NCBI GenBank assembly: GCA_028622995.1
Contig: JAJQJQ010000003.1
Location: 8,742,001 to 8,806,000 of the forward strand
Direction of reading: 5' to 3'
From: Panagrolaimus kolymaensis
Lineage: Eukaryota > Nematoda > Chromadorea > Rhabditida > Panagrolaimidae
DNA: 64,000 nucleotides
This document shows, piece by piece, positions 46,043 through 57,900 of this stretch. The notes under the pieces are model-generated. The model ran no database searches, was not told the DNA's origin, and saw only the letters and a program-made list of their open reading frames with translations. Position numbers and translations under genes: made by a program. Positions within the stretch are counted from its first letter, which is position 1; every line of letters starts with the position of its first letter.

Positions 46043-47947
46043 ATGGATTTACACCAATTCATTCGAAAAAGTCGAATTGATAATGTTAAACTTGTAAAAG
46101 GTCCAAGAGCAGATCGAAAAGGTAGCATTGTTATAACTGGACATCATTTTATTTTTTCTTCTGAATCTTCTTCGAAAGAAGATGAACTTTGGGTTAGATC
46201 TCTTTAAATTTAAATAAATAAAACTTTCAATATTTTGTCTTTAGCTTCTTCATCGAGCAATAGATCGAGCCATTTTTCAAGTTGCTAATCCTATGAAAGC
46301 CACTCTCACATTAAAATGTAAAAATTTTATGGTTGTTATATTCGAAGTTCCAAATAATGAAGATTCTCTTCTCGTTGCTAAATCTATTGAAGATTTATCA
46401 AATTTAAGTATGTTTTTAATTTAATTTTATGAGTCTCATTAAAAGTTTTTTCCAGATTCCCACGAACATGATTATCCATTTTATTTCCGTTGCACCTTTC
46501 AAATCCTTGATAATGGTTGGAATATTTTTGATGTAAATGAACAATACAGTACTTTGGCTGCAACTCATCCCGATGTATTTCGTCTAACTTCAGTAAACAG
46601 AAACTTTCAAGTTTGTCAAAGTTATCCCGAAGTTTCCATAGTTTTTAAAGGAATTGGCGATGATTTTTTGCGCATTTCTGCAACATATCGAGAAGGTGGA
46701 AGATTTCCAGTAGTTTCATATGTTGATTCCACAAATCATTCAGTTCTCATTCGAACTTCTCAACCTCTCATAGGTCCTTTGAATCGTCGATGCAATGAAG
46801 ATGAAACAGTGTTGAATGCATGTTTAGGAAAAAATCATCAAACTGGACTTTTATTTGATACTCGAAATGCTAATTTTGCACAATTTGCAAAAACTCGAGG
46901 TTAGAAACTAATTTAATTTTTTAAAATTATAATTATATAATATTTTTAAGGTGGCGGCTCAGAAAATGCATTTTATTATCGAGCTTGGACAATCATATTT
47001 TTGGATTTACCTTCGATCACCGATCTTCAACAAGCTTTTGGAAAAGTTGTGGATGCATGTAGTAATGCAGCCAATGTGGCTTATCATCCCAATGCATATG
47101 CCGCAAAATGGTTAACTTATTTAAGTACCATTCTTAATAAAGCTGGTGTTATCGCTCAATCCATGTATTATCATTACCCTGGTTTTACTCATCTTGTTCA
47201 CGATGGAGAAGGTACAGATATGGCTTTGCTTATGACTTCACTTTGCTCTGTTATAATTGATTCGGATTCTCGAACTATTCGAGGATTTCAACGTTTAATC
47301 GAACGCGAATGGATTCTTGGTGGACATCAATTTGCGAAGCGATGTGCTCATTCAGCTTATGCCATTGGCACTTGGACTGCCCCAGATGAATCTCCAGTAT
47401 TTTTATGTTTTTTAAATTGTGTCTTTCACGTAATTATTTTTTTAACATCTCTAAAAAATTAATTAACATAAATTATTTTTAGTTAATGGGATTTGTGCCT
47501 TCCGCATTTGAATTTAATGAACAATTTTTAATTCATATTTTTGAACACACCTATGCATCAGAATTTGGAACCTTTTTATTTGATACAGAAGCGCAAAGAC
47601 ATAAATTAAAAGTCCGTGAGCATACTGTATCGCTATGGTCTCATGTCAATCATCCTGATGTATTGAAAACTTTTAAGAGTGCATATTTTGTCCCAGTTTT
47701 AGATCCCATTTGGCCGATCACAGCTTCAACGTCATTTGTAAGTTTTCAAATTAAAAAAGAGAATATTTTTTAAAAGTTAAATTTTCTTTAGAATATTTGG
47801 AAACGCATGTTTTTTCGATGGGAAATGGATTGGAAAGACACGGATAGAGTTTCTGAAATCGCATCAGATTTAGCAGATCGTCTTAAAAAATTACAAAGAG
47901 AATATGCGGAAAAATATAATCGTTGCGTGAATGCTACTTCAGCTTAA
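46043..47947 (+). CDS. mtm-9: Myotubularin-related protein 9 (inactive myotubularin)
   Basis: Exons 46043-46192, 46245-46407, 46456-46899, 46951-47429, 47483-47737 and 47792-47947; 548 residues, matching human MTMR9 (549). A PH-GRAM domain (residues ~1-110) precedes the phosphatase-like domain. At the place of the Cys-X5-Arg active site the sequence is FTHLVHDGEGTD (about residue 336-342) with neither Cys nor Arg, as in MTMR9. Family anchors SRTIRGFQRLIEREWILGGH, SFEFNE-like SAFEFNEQFLIHIFEHTYAS and FGTFLFDTE are clear. The C-terminus is a short coiled coil (LADRLKKLQREYAEKY) used for pairing with active myotubularins such as MTM-6. Role: regulating endosomal PI3P turnover as a pseudophosphatase partner. 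Confidence 0.94.
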
Positions 47948-48146
47948 AAAATAGAAAAACAAAATACTTTTTTTGGTGCTTATTATTTTTTTATGCAAAT
48001 ACCTATCCTTTTTTGTGTGGATCTCATTTTTTATTGCTGATTTTCAAAAAAAAGAACATTGTTTTTTTGAATTTAATTTATTAGTTGATGCCAAAAATAA
48101 ATTTTTAAAATATCAATTAAACAGCAATAATATTTTGCTCGTCTTT

Positions 48147-48777
48147 TCAACAATTTTCTTTTTCCTTTAGTGTATCATATTTTTTAATAACTTCGTTTAT
48201 CCCATCATTGAATACGACTGACAAATTATAATAATGCCATAAACTTGTTGCATAATATACCAAATCAATGATGTTTCCATTTCCCTCATAAAAGAATAAA
48301 AATAAATAGTAAAGTTGAAAAAGCAAGTTTCGAAACGCTAAAAAAATATCTGAGGGGAGTTTAAAAAAAGTTTAGAATAAAAGCAAAATAATTTTAAACT
48401 CACAATAATCATTAAAGAATAAACCATCCTTTTTTAAACCATTCTTTAGATTTGATCATTGTGTAACGAATAGTATAATTGTGAAATGCAAAAATAATAA
48501 TTGATAACAAAAGTAGAAAACTACAATATATTTTGAGAAATAAAGTATTGTACACTTCATGTAAATGTGGTCGAATAACAAAAAAGTTGGCAAATTCCAA
48601 AAAGATAAACATGAATGAAATAGAAAAAAGTTTTAACATTGGGTTCAAATCAAAAAGATTTTTAATTCTTTCTTTTAACCAGAACTTCCTTCTCACGTCG
48701 ACATCAACCAATAAAATACTGCAATGACTTTTTTTTCTATCGTTGTCTGCCCAGCCTTCGTTGCAAGCGGAATGCAC
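48147..48777 (-). pseudogene. Unknown multi-pass membrane protein gene with apparent frameshift
   Basis: An upstream exon (to donor 48403-48402, GTGAGT) and a downstream exon 48349-48147 behind CTCCCCTCAG encode three hydrophobic helices: FSISFMFIFLEFANFFVI, YCSFLLLLSIIIFAF and FLAFRNLLFQLYYLFLFF. The frame of the first exon ends at a stop just before the donor. Dropping one A from the A6 run at about 48433-48438 gives KKDGLFFNDY and joins exon 2 in phase, reading on to EVIKKYDTLKEKENC and stop. The upstream ATG at 48777 lies inside a hairpin repeat arm, so the real start may be the in-frame ATG at 48639. Either a sequence error or a recent lesion. Family unknown. Confidence 0.5.
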
Positions 48778-48852
48778 TAACTGCGCAGCGAATTTGCAGC
48801 GAACTTTTGCAGTAAATGCGCAGCTTATTTTTTAAGCTGCGCAGTTAGTGCA
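48773..48852. repeat. Short inverted repeat, 17-bp perfect arms
   Basis: Arm TGCACTAACTGCGCAGC at 48773-48789 pairs with its exact complement at 48836-48852. The spacer contains further GCAGC/GCGCAGC copies. It borders or overlaps the start of the minus-strand membrane-protein ORF. Confidence 0.85.
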
Positions 48853-48898
48853 AGAATGCAGCTAAACTAATTAAAATTTTAAATTTTAAGAATCCGAG

Positions 48899-49086
48899 TT
48901 AAAGGGAGTGTCTCAGCAAACAGAGATTTTCCTTACAGCGGGTGTTCCTAGCCCGAAAGTTTTTCACTTTCTCCAAAGCTTACAAAGTGCTACAAATTTT
49001 TTGTAGAACTTTGCAAGCTTTGGAGAAAGTGAAAAACTTTCGGGCTAGGAACACCCGCTGTAATTTGGCTGATACACTCCCTTTAA
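48899..49086. mobile_element. Foldback/MITE-like palindromic element flanked by TTAA
   Basis: A 188-bp near-perfect palindrome. The outer arms (AGGGAGTGTNTCAGC, one mismatch) are bounded on both sides by TTAA. Inner arms 48933-48981 and 49015-49063 are perfect complements over 49 bp, and even the 33-bp centre is largely self-complementary. No coding capacity. TTAA at both ends fits a piggyBac-type target-site duplication, hence a non-autonomous DNA element. Confidence 0.75.
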
Positions 49087-49123
49087 TAGCTTGATTCTTA
49101 TTATTTTTTTGTCCCCATGGTCA

Positions 49124-49256
49124 GGAGCTTGTTTCACAAACACTTTCACTTTTGATTTCACTTCACTTACCCGTTAATTTCACTTTCGGTCTTACAACGA
49201 AAGTGAAATTAACGGGTAAGTGAAGTGAAAATAAAAATGTTTGTGAAACAAGCTCC
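49124..49256. mobile_element. Second foldback element
   Basis: A 133-bp palindrome with outer perfect 19-bp arms (GGAGCTTGTTTCACAAACA) and inner perfect 33-bp arms at 49156-49188 and 49198-49230, around a 9-bp loop. The sequence is unrelated to the neighbouring element. I see no clear target-site duplication. Confidence 0.75.
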
Positions 49257-49665
49257 AGGAAAAGTGTAATAATGATAGATTTAGTATCCCTATAGTGAAA
49301 TCCCTGATTTTCTAGCCAAAATAATTAATTCTAAAAACATAATAAATTAGCTGCATTTTTTGCATTTAGTGCGCAGGCACATTGCGTTGTTTGTTGCTTT
49401 TTTTGAAAAAGTGTCGAATTGGTGCATCTTGGAAATAATTATTGTAAAATTATTTTTAGCCTATTTTATTTATTTTTCTTTGTTTACAATGATAAAAAAG
49501 GTCTCAGAGAATTTTATGAAAATAACACAATTAAATATTGGCATGTTAATATGTCCAAAATGGAGGCAAGAAATTTGCATATTTAAAAAAATTATTTTTT
49601 TCCAGAAGTCGTTTTTCGGAAAACTGTCAATTTTGGCCGTCATCGTTGTTCGCTCATCAAATATC

Positions 49666-50351
49666 ATGAAACTCGTCGTCACTCTTCTCGCTACTGTTGT
49701 TTTTGCTTCTCTCATCTGTCCTGCATCTTTTGTAAGAAAGGAAGAATGGGATGGAGAGTGTCCAACTTTTAGACAATGTATAACTCTTGATCAGTGGCCA
49801 CAATGTAAGTTTCTTTTTGTATATTAAACCTAAATTTTTTTTTAAATTTTAGCTCCTTTAAAGATTAAAAACTGTACATGTGTTCAATGGGGCTGTGTAA
49901 TTGATGAAGTATATTATGCTGGAATTGGATGCGAAGGTGAAGATATGGTTTGTAAAGATGGCACCTATATGCATCTTGATGAGGTAAGTTTTTTTGGATA
50001 ATTTCTTAATACTTTATAAAATTCATTATTTAGCTAGAAAAAGAAAAACTTCGTGATGGAAAATGTGATCCTTTTGATCCTCCACCAACAACTACAACTA
50101 CTCCTGAACCACCAACAACAACTACTACTACTCGTAAACCAACAACAGAAGAAGCACTTACAACAACAATTACAACCACTTCTAAACCAACAACACAAGA
50201 AGCAATTACATCAACTCCTAAACCACCAAATAAAGATGCATTTACAACAACTACAAGTGGAACATTCGAAACAAAATATGGTGCTTGGAAATTTGCTGGA
50301 ATGGCTCTCATTGGATGCTTCGTTTTCTTCTTTGGTGGTCAACTTTTGTAA
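49666..50351 (+). CDS. Thr-rich surface protein with small Cys domain
   Basis: Exons 49666-49804, 49853-49983 and 50034-50351; 195 residues. The start gives a signal peptide (MKLVVTLLATVVFASLICPA). The mature N-terminal ~85 residues hold about ten Cys (ECPTFRQC, NCTCVQWGC, GCEGEDMVC, KCDPF), then a Thr/Pro/Lys-rich, mucin-like stalk of ~60 residues, then a hydrophobic end (FAGMALIGCFVFFFGGQLL) that fits a GPI signal or short anchor. Probably an O-glycosylated surface or cuticle/gut protein. Family not recognised. Confidence 0.82.
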
Positions 50352-51358
50352 AATCACTCATTCTCTTGGTGTTACTTCATATCAATGTTTTCTTCTTTAA
50401 GATACTTGTATTTCATAATAATAATAAAAAATGTTTTTACTACTTATATCCTGTGTTTTTTTGATAATAAACGGATACGTTTGAAAAGTTAAAGAAAGGC
50501 AAAATGAAACCATATGACGCTTCTGTTTCGGCAAACTTTGGATGTTATTTTTCATTTTCTTCGGCTTCATATAGAACCCTAAATAAAGATAAAAATGAAA
50601 AAAAACCATTTTATGATAGCAAGAAACCTACAATTCCCTGTAAAGATGAGTGAGCTGAATGCCCGAAAGGCTTTTCCCGTTATTTATCAACTTTCAATTA
50701 TTATGTTTTTAAATACCCAATCAGTCATTGCTTGATTTTTGAACAACTTCTGATTTTTAAAAGACAAGTTGGTGAAATATATTATTTCATAGAAATGATA
50801 AGCTATTGTTCTCCAATAAGGCGATCCTTCTTTGCAACAGCAAATCTATCATTACATACAGGAATGACATAAAATTTATTAACAAAATTCAAAAAAGCGT
50901 TTAAAAAAAATAAAAAGAAATAGATTAATCATATTGCTGAAGAATAAAAAAATAACAAATTCCTTAACATAAATTGTTTATTTACATGTTTGTAAACAGA
51001 AGCTTTGAAACTGATTTTCATCGCCTGCTGGTTATTGCTTGATCCTTAATTTATTTTTGTTTATTTATAAATAAATTAAATCTTTAATAAATTCTTTTTG
51101 GGACAAAATATTTCAATCAAGCCTCTTTCTTTTATTAAAAATGATTTCAAGCATCTCTTCACACATTTTCTTGCTATAAAATAAATTTTTCGCGCTTGCC
51201 TTTGATTTTTATATTTGGGCTGCTTTTTTTTATTATTATTACTATTGACATTTTTATAGCAATTTTAATTTTTCTGTAAAAAGTATATCAATTTTTTTTT
51301 AATTTGCGATCTCATTCAAGAAATATTTATATAATCTAATTGTTTCCAAATTATTAAA
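50352..51358 (+). other. Intergenic, 1.0 kb
   Basis: AT-rich spacer; a minus-strand frame at 50397-50609 lacks signals and is not supported. Confidence 0.5.
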
Positions 51359-53007
51359 ATGGCGAATGGAACTTTGAAACGCAAAAATTCTGAAGATGTT
51401 TCACTATTGGTAAATTGTTTTATATCATTTTTATAAATTTCTTTAAATCACTTTTTTATTTTAGAATGCCAAAAAGCCCCACATTCAAGATAATAAAGAT
51501 ACAAATGAAACTGATCATGGTATTATTGCTACTTCATTAACAAATCTTCCAAATGAAATACTTGTAAGTATCCATTATTTAAAACCATCTATTTATATAA
51601 CTTTTTATAGGGAAAAATTACTGATTTGCTTTCAATGAAAGACCTATTCCACCTTGAGCGCGTTAATAAAAGAATGCGAGAAGTAGCTTTGAATGTTGCT
51701 TGGCCTAGAAGAAACGCTCTTGATTATGACTCACTTAATTATGGCACGAAAGATGATGAAGATTGTTTAAATAACAAAGTTTCTGAAAAGATGGTAAACA
51801 TTTTATTTTTTTTGTCTTTAAACTTTATTGAATCAAAATTTTAGGTTGAATCTATATTTTCTCGTGCAAATATAAAACATTTTGATCTATCGGATTATTC
51901 TCATAAAATTACCCGTCAAATTTGTTTTAAACTCCATTTGGCGCCTCAACTCCTCAAGCTGGATTTATGCAACATAGAATTAAATAATGGTAGCTTGAAA
52001 AATATTGCCATCTCCTGCCCATTGTTAGAAAACGCTTCTTTTCCTGGTTGTTGGCGTGATAAAAAAATTGATGATGGTCTAAAGTTTTTCTTCAAACGTT
52101 GTTCAAATTTAAAATATCTAAATCTTTCCGGAAATGCTTTTTCTGATGAAAGCTTTGCTTATATTCCAACAAAGATTAGATATCTGAATCTTTACTTTTG
52201 CGGTAGCGTTACTTCTAAACATATGGAATTTATTTCAAAAAGGGCAAAAGATTTGGAAACTTTAATTATGCACAATTTCAACCCAACAAACGATGTTAAT
52301 ATTTGGCTCAAAAATTTAACTAAATTAAGATTCTTGCAAATTTCGCGTTTGGAAAAAGGAAATTTACCTCATTTGGATTTATCCCATTTACAAGAATTGG
52401 AAATGCTTTCTTTAAGTGAAAATAAATTGGTCACCTCAGAAACTTTGAAATCCCTAAAGCATTGTACAAAATTAAAAGGATTGGATTTGTGTTTTAATTT
52501 AAAATTGGATACTAGTGATGCGTTAAAAGAATTAAAAAACTGCAAAGCTTTAAAATATTGCGATTTTAGTTGGTTAAAAAACTTCAACGATGGTCTTATT
52601 GATTTCGTTCAAAATATGAAACTTGAAGTAAGTCTTTTATTCTATTTTTTTAAATATATTTTCTGTTTTTAGTATTTGGCAATTAGTTCATGCAATGATC
52701 TTCCAGAAAATGTTTTAAAATTACTAATAACCGATTGCGAAGTTAGTTTTATTTCAGGTTAATAAAATGTACTTATATGATATTTTTTTAGTCATTATCG
52801 CAACTTGAAGCTTTGAATGGTTTTTACTTTAGAGCATTTCCATCCGCTCTTTTACAAAAATGCATTAAACGATCTAATATTCTCAAGTTATTTGTTGAAA
52901 GAGGAATGAAAGCTTTACCATTAAATGATTTGTGTGAAGTTGTATATTCAAAATGGCCAACCTTTTTCATTACTCATGCGATTCGAGATAACAAAACTTC
53001 TTTATAA
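51359..53007 (+). CDS. F-box / leucine-rich repeat protein
   Basis: Exons 51359-51409, 51465-51563, 51611-51793, 51845-52627, 52673-52741 and 52792-53007, every one a whole number of codons; 466 residues. An F-box lies at about residues 40-85 (SLTNLPNEILGKITDLLSMK, FHLERVNKRMREVA). It is followed by about ten leucine-rich repeats, e.g. LLKLDLCNIELNN, NLKYLNLSGNAFSDESF, LEMLSLSENKLVTSETL and LKGLDLCFNLKLDTSD. F-box/LRR proteins are substrate receptors of SCF ubiquitin ligases, the LRRs binding substrate. It is not close enough to FBXL2/20-type proteins to name; F-box genes evolve fast in nematodes. Confidence 0.85.
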
Positions 53008-53826
53008 AATAAAAATAAAACAATTCTTTTATACACTATCTTTTTCTTTTTCTTTTAATTATTTGTTGTTTTTTTATTCGTTTCCCTTTTTTGAATTTAT
53101 TTACTTTTTTGTTTCTTGATATAAAATTCTTACAAAGCCATATGTTTAATAATATCTCTAAACTAACTCTTTTATTAGCACCAATATCATATAGTAAAGA
53201 CTGCTCAATCTCACATTTGCAAAAGCTGACCTCCAATACAGCAACCACAACAACAATCGATTTTTCTTTCTTTCCTATATAAGAGAATATCCGTAAATCA
53301 TCCCCAAATATGAGATTAAAAAATTTTTCTTCAATTTTATATATCATTGCAACAAAGAAAAATGACGATGAACTAAACTAATAACTCAAATTAAAAAAAA
53401 AAGAAAAAAAAGGAAAAGTCATGGCGCCAAAGAATGAAAATCAATAACAGCTCAACTTCGTTTGAGATGGTTAAGTTCAGGGTCAAGATTGACCTTTAGA
53501 TAAATAAGCCAAAGCATTTTATTCTATGTATGGTAATTTATTTAATAATGCATAAATTATTATTTAAATTTGATAAAGTTTTTTCCAGTAAAAATGCGAA
53601 CCTTGGAAGGGCTAAGAAAAAATATGCTCCTTATTTCACTTTTTTGTTTTATCAACAAAATACATTTTTTTATTGAAAGAAAGTGAAAGTTGATTCATTT
53701 TTCTTCTCTTTTAGATTTTTTGCGTGTTGTTTGTTTACTTTCGCTTTTATTGATTAATTTTCTTATTTGTCATTAATTTCATTTTTGTTTGCTTTTTTTC
53801 AAATAATTTTAAAAAATTTAAGGAAA
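53008..53826 (+). other. Intergenic, 0.8 kb
   Basis: AT-rich; the frames present are Phe/Lys homopolymer products. A TTTAAG acceptor-like site lies six bases before the next ATG. Confidence 0.5.
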
Positions 53827-53967
53827 ATGGGTTCAGAATGTAAAAAATGTGATTGTCAAAGTTATTCCTCAGCTGGTGGATGCGGCCAAGAAAATCCCGG
53901 TGGAGTTCATGGTGGCATTATTGAAACTTGCAAATGTGGTCATCGGCCTCATGATCATAATAAATAA
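53827..53967 (+). CDS. 46-aa Cys/His protein, copy 1 (CDCQ...CKCGH)
   Basis: A single exon. The peptide begins MGSECKKCDCQSYSS and ends TCKCGHRPHDHNK. The middle is Gly-rich. Shared with the next gene are a CDCQxY block and a later CxCGHR block with a final His, i.e. potential ligands for one zinc ion. The MG start could be myristoylated. An AATTTAAG site just before the start fits trans-splicing, and an AATAAA-like signal follows about 80 bp downstream. Small size lowers confidence, but the conserved pattern in the neighbour supports it. Confidence 0.6.
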   Translation: MGSECKKCDCQSYSSAGGCGQENPGGVHGGIIETCKCGHRPHDHNK

Positions 53968-54269
53968 AGAAAAAAGGCCACTTCCTTTACTCAATATAAA
54001 ATAAAATAACTTTTTACATTATTTTTTCTTCTTATTTTTGATCGGTAATAAAGAGTTTTTTTTATTATTTTTCGAGATAAAAAATTACACGATAAAAAAA
54101 GTAGAAATATAAAAACAAGCTTGAATATAGAAAGCCATGTCGGAAACGAATAAAAAATCAAAGCGATAGGGTTAGATTTTTAAGAAATCATTAACTCTTT
54201 TTTTTGTATAAATTTTTCATAATAAAGTTCTTTTTTAGAAATTTTTTTTATTATTTTTGGTAAAAAAAT

Positions 54270-54455
54270 ATGGGTAACGACTTTTCGAAATATCCATGTC
54301 AAATTAAAATCTGTGATTGTCAAGGATATTCAGAAAACCCTATGAGCAGAGTACCACCGGCTCGTTCTGGAATATTTCTTTCAGATAATGATCGCGAAAT
54401 TCGTCTTCATTGTGAATGTGGTCATAGAAAGATTTTACACTATTCTACCTCATAA
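54270..54455 (+). CDS. 61-aa Cys/His protein, copy 2 (CDCQ...CECGH)
   Basis: A single exon, 302 bp after copy 1. The peptide begins MGNDFSKYPCQIKICDCQGY and ends LHCECGHRKILHYSTS. The CDCQ-G/S-Y and C-x-CGHR blocks match copy 1 while the linker differs in length and sequence, so selection appears to keep only the putative metal ligands. MGNDFS is a good myristoylation context. The C-x-C plus trailing His pattern also recalls CKCSWKVHMH in GTPase copy 2. Function unknown. Confidence 0.6.
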   Translation: MGNDFSKYPCQIKICDCQGYSENPMSRVPPARSGIFLSDNDREIRLHCECGHRKILHYSTS

Positions 54456-54977
54456 TTATTTTTTTAATTCTATTTAATGTAAAATTGTTGTTAAAATTAT
54501 AATAAGTTTTCGCATTTAAAAAAGCGTAAAAATTAATTAATAATTATTTTTTACTTTGTATTATAACTTTTTTCTTTCTAGTCTAAAAATATTTGTCGAT
54601 AAATATTAAACCATTGTGGCTGTAAAAATTATTTTAATTAAAATAAATATCAAACTTAATTATGATAGACAAAAATTATTTATTTATTATTAATTCTATA
54701 TATATAAGCGCTATTATTCAACAACAAAAAAAGTTAGATAAACAAAAAGCTGTATAATCTATTTTAAAAAGGCATAAAAAAATTATAAATAAAAGTAAGA
54801 TTTTGAGCGACGCAAAATAAAAAAACAGTAACAAAAACAAAGATTAAAGCCGGATAGCATAAATAAAAAACATGATTAATTTTGGTTGGGTTTTTGAAGT
54901 GATAGAAATTTGAAATATATAAACTCTCGTCAATTTTTTATGGGCGATAAATTATTACGAATTAACGAATATTATTT
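54456..54977 (+). other. Intergenic, 0.5 kb
   Basis: AT-rich convergent spacer between the small Cys/His gene and the adducin stop; nothing else seen. Confidence 0.5.
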
Positions 54978-57900
54978 TTACTTCTTCTTTCGAGCAAATG
55001 AGAAGAAGCCTTTTCGCTTTTTCTTTTTTCCATCTTTTCCAAGTGCCGCAGCCGCTGCCATTTCTCCCTAAAAACAATTTTCAATAAAATTAGGTCAAAA
55101 ATAAAGATAAAATGTATTTACCGCAGCATGTACAGAAGTCATTTCAGATCGGCTGGTTAAATTATTTCCTAAAAAATTTTAAGCAAAGAATTATTAAAAG
55201 CAAATTAAAAAAAGGAAAAGTAGAAAGTAAAGTTAAGCAATGCCTAGGAGGGCGGTGCACACCAAAAACAAAAACAAGCAATGTTTTTAAAAAAAGCGAA
55301 GTGTTAAAAAAAGATAGCAAAGCTGTGACAAAAAAATTAAATAAATCTATATTTAAAAAGTAAATATTGTATTACTCTCATATTCCGGCATAACTCGAAA
55401 TGAATGTCGACGAAATATTGGAGGTTGTTGAAGTTGAGGTAACGAATCAAGAAATGTTGTTGGAGGTCGATTTAATGGAGGTAAAGGATCAAGAATGGTT
55501 GGTCTTTGAATTTGTATTTGAATAACTGGAAAGTCAGTTTTTTGAGGTAACTGTGGTGGGAGTGGTGTTGGCTGCGGTAAAGCCGCTGGTTTTTCTGGTT
55601 GCTGTTGGGTCAGTGGAACACTATTTTGCTTTTGAGGTGGAGGAGTCAAAGGATCAGATTCATTCCCAATAAAAGTTGTGGAATAATTATCGCCAATTTC
55701 ATCAAAGGTTGTCACCAAACGATAATCATTACCACCTCCACTAACAATAGATTCTATAAAAAATATCAAAAAAATAAAACCACACCACAAAAAAAAGAAT
55801 CCAAAATTCAAAAAAGGAAAGATTTAAATTTAAAAATAAGTTTCCAGGAAATAGATCTTTGAGGCATGAAAAACAACAACAACGATCAACTTACTTGGTG
55901 ATATTCCAGCTGGAATAGCTGGAGTTCCATCAAGTTCATCATCCATTGAAGCACTTTTAGTTGGAAGCCCTCTCCGTGCAGCTTGCATCAATGAAGCAGC
56001 GTCTAAACAAGTGTGTAAAAAAACCAAGCAAATAATTGTATAAAAAACAAAACGTGTAATTTTTTTAAGTTAGTTTTTTAGTGCTCAAAAATTAAAACTC
56101 AAAAAATAAAGCTGTCCCACTCCAAAAAATAAAACTGATTTAATTATTCAAAAAAGTGTTCGTGTAATTTTATGACTTTTAATTTAAAAAAACTTACCAG
56201 GTGTAGGACTTTCAACAATATTATATTCATGCCTTGGACTAATTTCATGCTGGTGCCGCCTATCCATAGCTGAAGTTGAACGAGATTTATGTTCCACTTC
56301 TTTAATATATTTATTTAATTCTTCATCCGTATCTTTTGAAAATGGATTTGGAGAATATAAATGTCGATATACTTGAGCATTATGTTGATGTTGTCTATCA
56401 ATTATGCCTTTACTCGCAGTTCCAATAAATACAACATCTTTGTAACCACTACCATCAGGATTTATGTCCTACAATGAAAATTAATGAACTTTGGTATAAA
56501 ATTAAAAAAAAGGCTAACTCTGGCATAATCACTTTCATTATTAACATTTTGAGGGGCATCTAATATCACTGATTGAGGCCCTGGATTTATAACTCCTGCC
56601 CTTCGAATTTCTTTAAGTTCCTTTTGTTTTTCTTTAAATTCTCTTGGATTTGTTCCATATGGACTAAATTGATGGGTGGAATTTATTTTAACTGGTGTAC
56701 CATTTTGTGATTGACTTGCATCTTGAACCCACTAAAAAAATAATTGTTTAGCTTTTTTGTTTTTTGGCTTCTTTAAAATTGGCATACTTTTGTAATAATT
56801 TTTGGATTATTCGTATTTGTTTCATAAATATGAATTTTTTGATAATTATTTGGTGAATTTAACCATCGAGCTTTTTCTTGCTCTTTTCGAAGTAATGCCA
56901 ATCGATAAGCGGCCATAGCTTCGGTATCAGATTCATCCAACTAAAAAAATAAATCTCATTTTAATTATATATTTTCAAATTTGTTTTTACCATTCCATAT
57001 GCGGAAGTTGCAGGTGGTTGAGAAACATCATTTATTCGATTTATACTTGTATGCCTCGTTTGATTATGTCTGGCTTTTAATAAAGGCTGTTTAAAAATAT
57101 GACCCGTTTTATGCCCCTAAAAAATAAAATGTCAAAAGTGGGAAATTTGGAGTAAAAAAGTTAATTACCGAGCAATCAAGCACCCGCATCCATGCTTCCC
57201 ATTCAAGTTCGCCTATTCTCCATTTCGGTGGTTCTTTACCATTTTCAACCGCCACTTTATTCACTCCTCCACCGCCATGCCTTGCAACTTGATAAGCTTT
57301 AGCTACAGCATTTTCATCAGGAATTACTAAATTATCTATTCCAGCTTTAGCTGCTCGAATCTAAAGAGACTCCAATTAAAAAAAAGTTAAAAATAAATAA
57401 ATGAAAAAAGAGATGGGTCGAGATGAAAATGTTTTTTTTTAATTTTTTATCCATGATTATCGAAACTAATTTATCAAACCTGCTGTTCGCATGCAGCAAT
57501 AATATTTTTTGCAATAAAAGTTGCAGCTTCTATTGTTTCTGAACAAACGATAAAACCGCTTCCACGGATTAGCAAGACCTATGAGAATTAAAAATATTTT
57601 TTAGCATACAATTTTTTTTAATAAATCCTGCAAAAAGCCCAAAAGCAACCATGCAACAGCTGCTTTTTACATGTCTCAAAAAAGCAATACGCATATTTGC
57701 AGAAAAAAATTCAAAACACCTCAAAAACAAAATAATGCCGAAAAAAAAATACAAAAAATAATAATAAATAAATTTACAAAAGCTTAAAAGTATTTTTCTG
57801 CTGCTGCTAAAAAATAGAAAAAAAGAGGTAGACTTTGAGGGAAACGATGATAAAAAAAATGCAAAAACACATGCCTGAGTTTCACAAGCTATAACAGTAT

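Noticed and set aside
48899..49256. Palindromes considered as CRISPR or terminator structures
   Set aside because: Nuclear eukaryotic context, no repeat-spacer array, arms far too long for terminators; transposable foldbacks fit better.
50030..50311. Minus-strand Val/Gly-rich frame
   Set aside because: Antisense shadow of the Thr/Pro-rich stalk of the surface protein at 49666-50351.
53036..53347. Minus-strand 103-codon frame after the F-box gene
   Set aside because: Ends in a Lys/Arg homopolymer tail, overlaps a plus-strand frame of equal quality, and has no recognisable feature.
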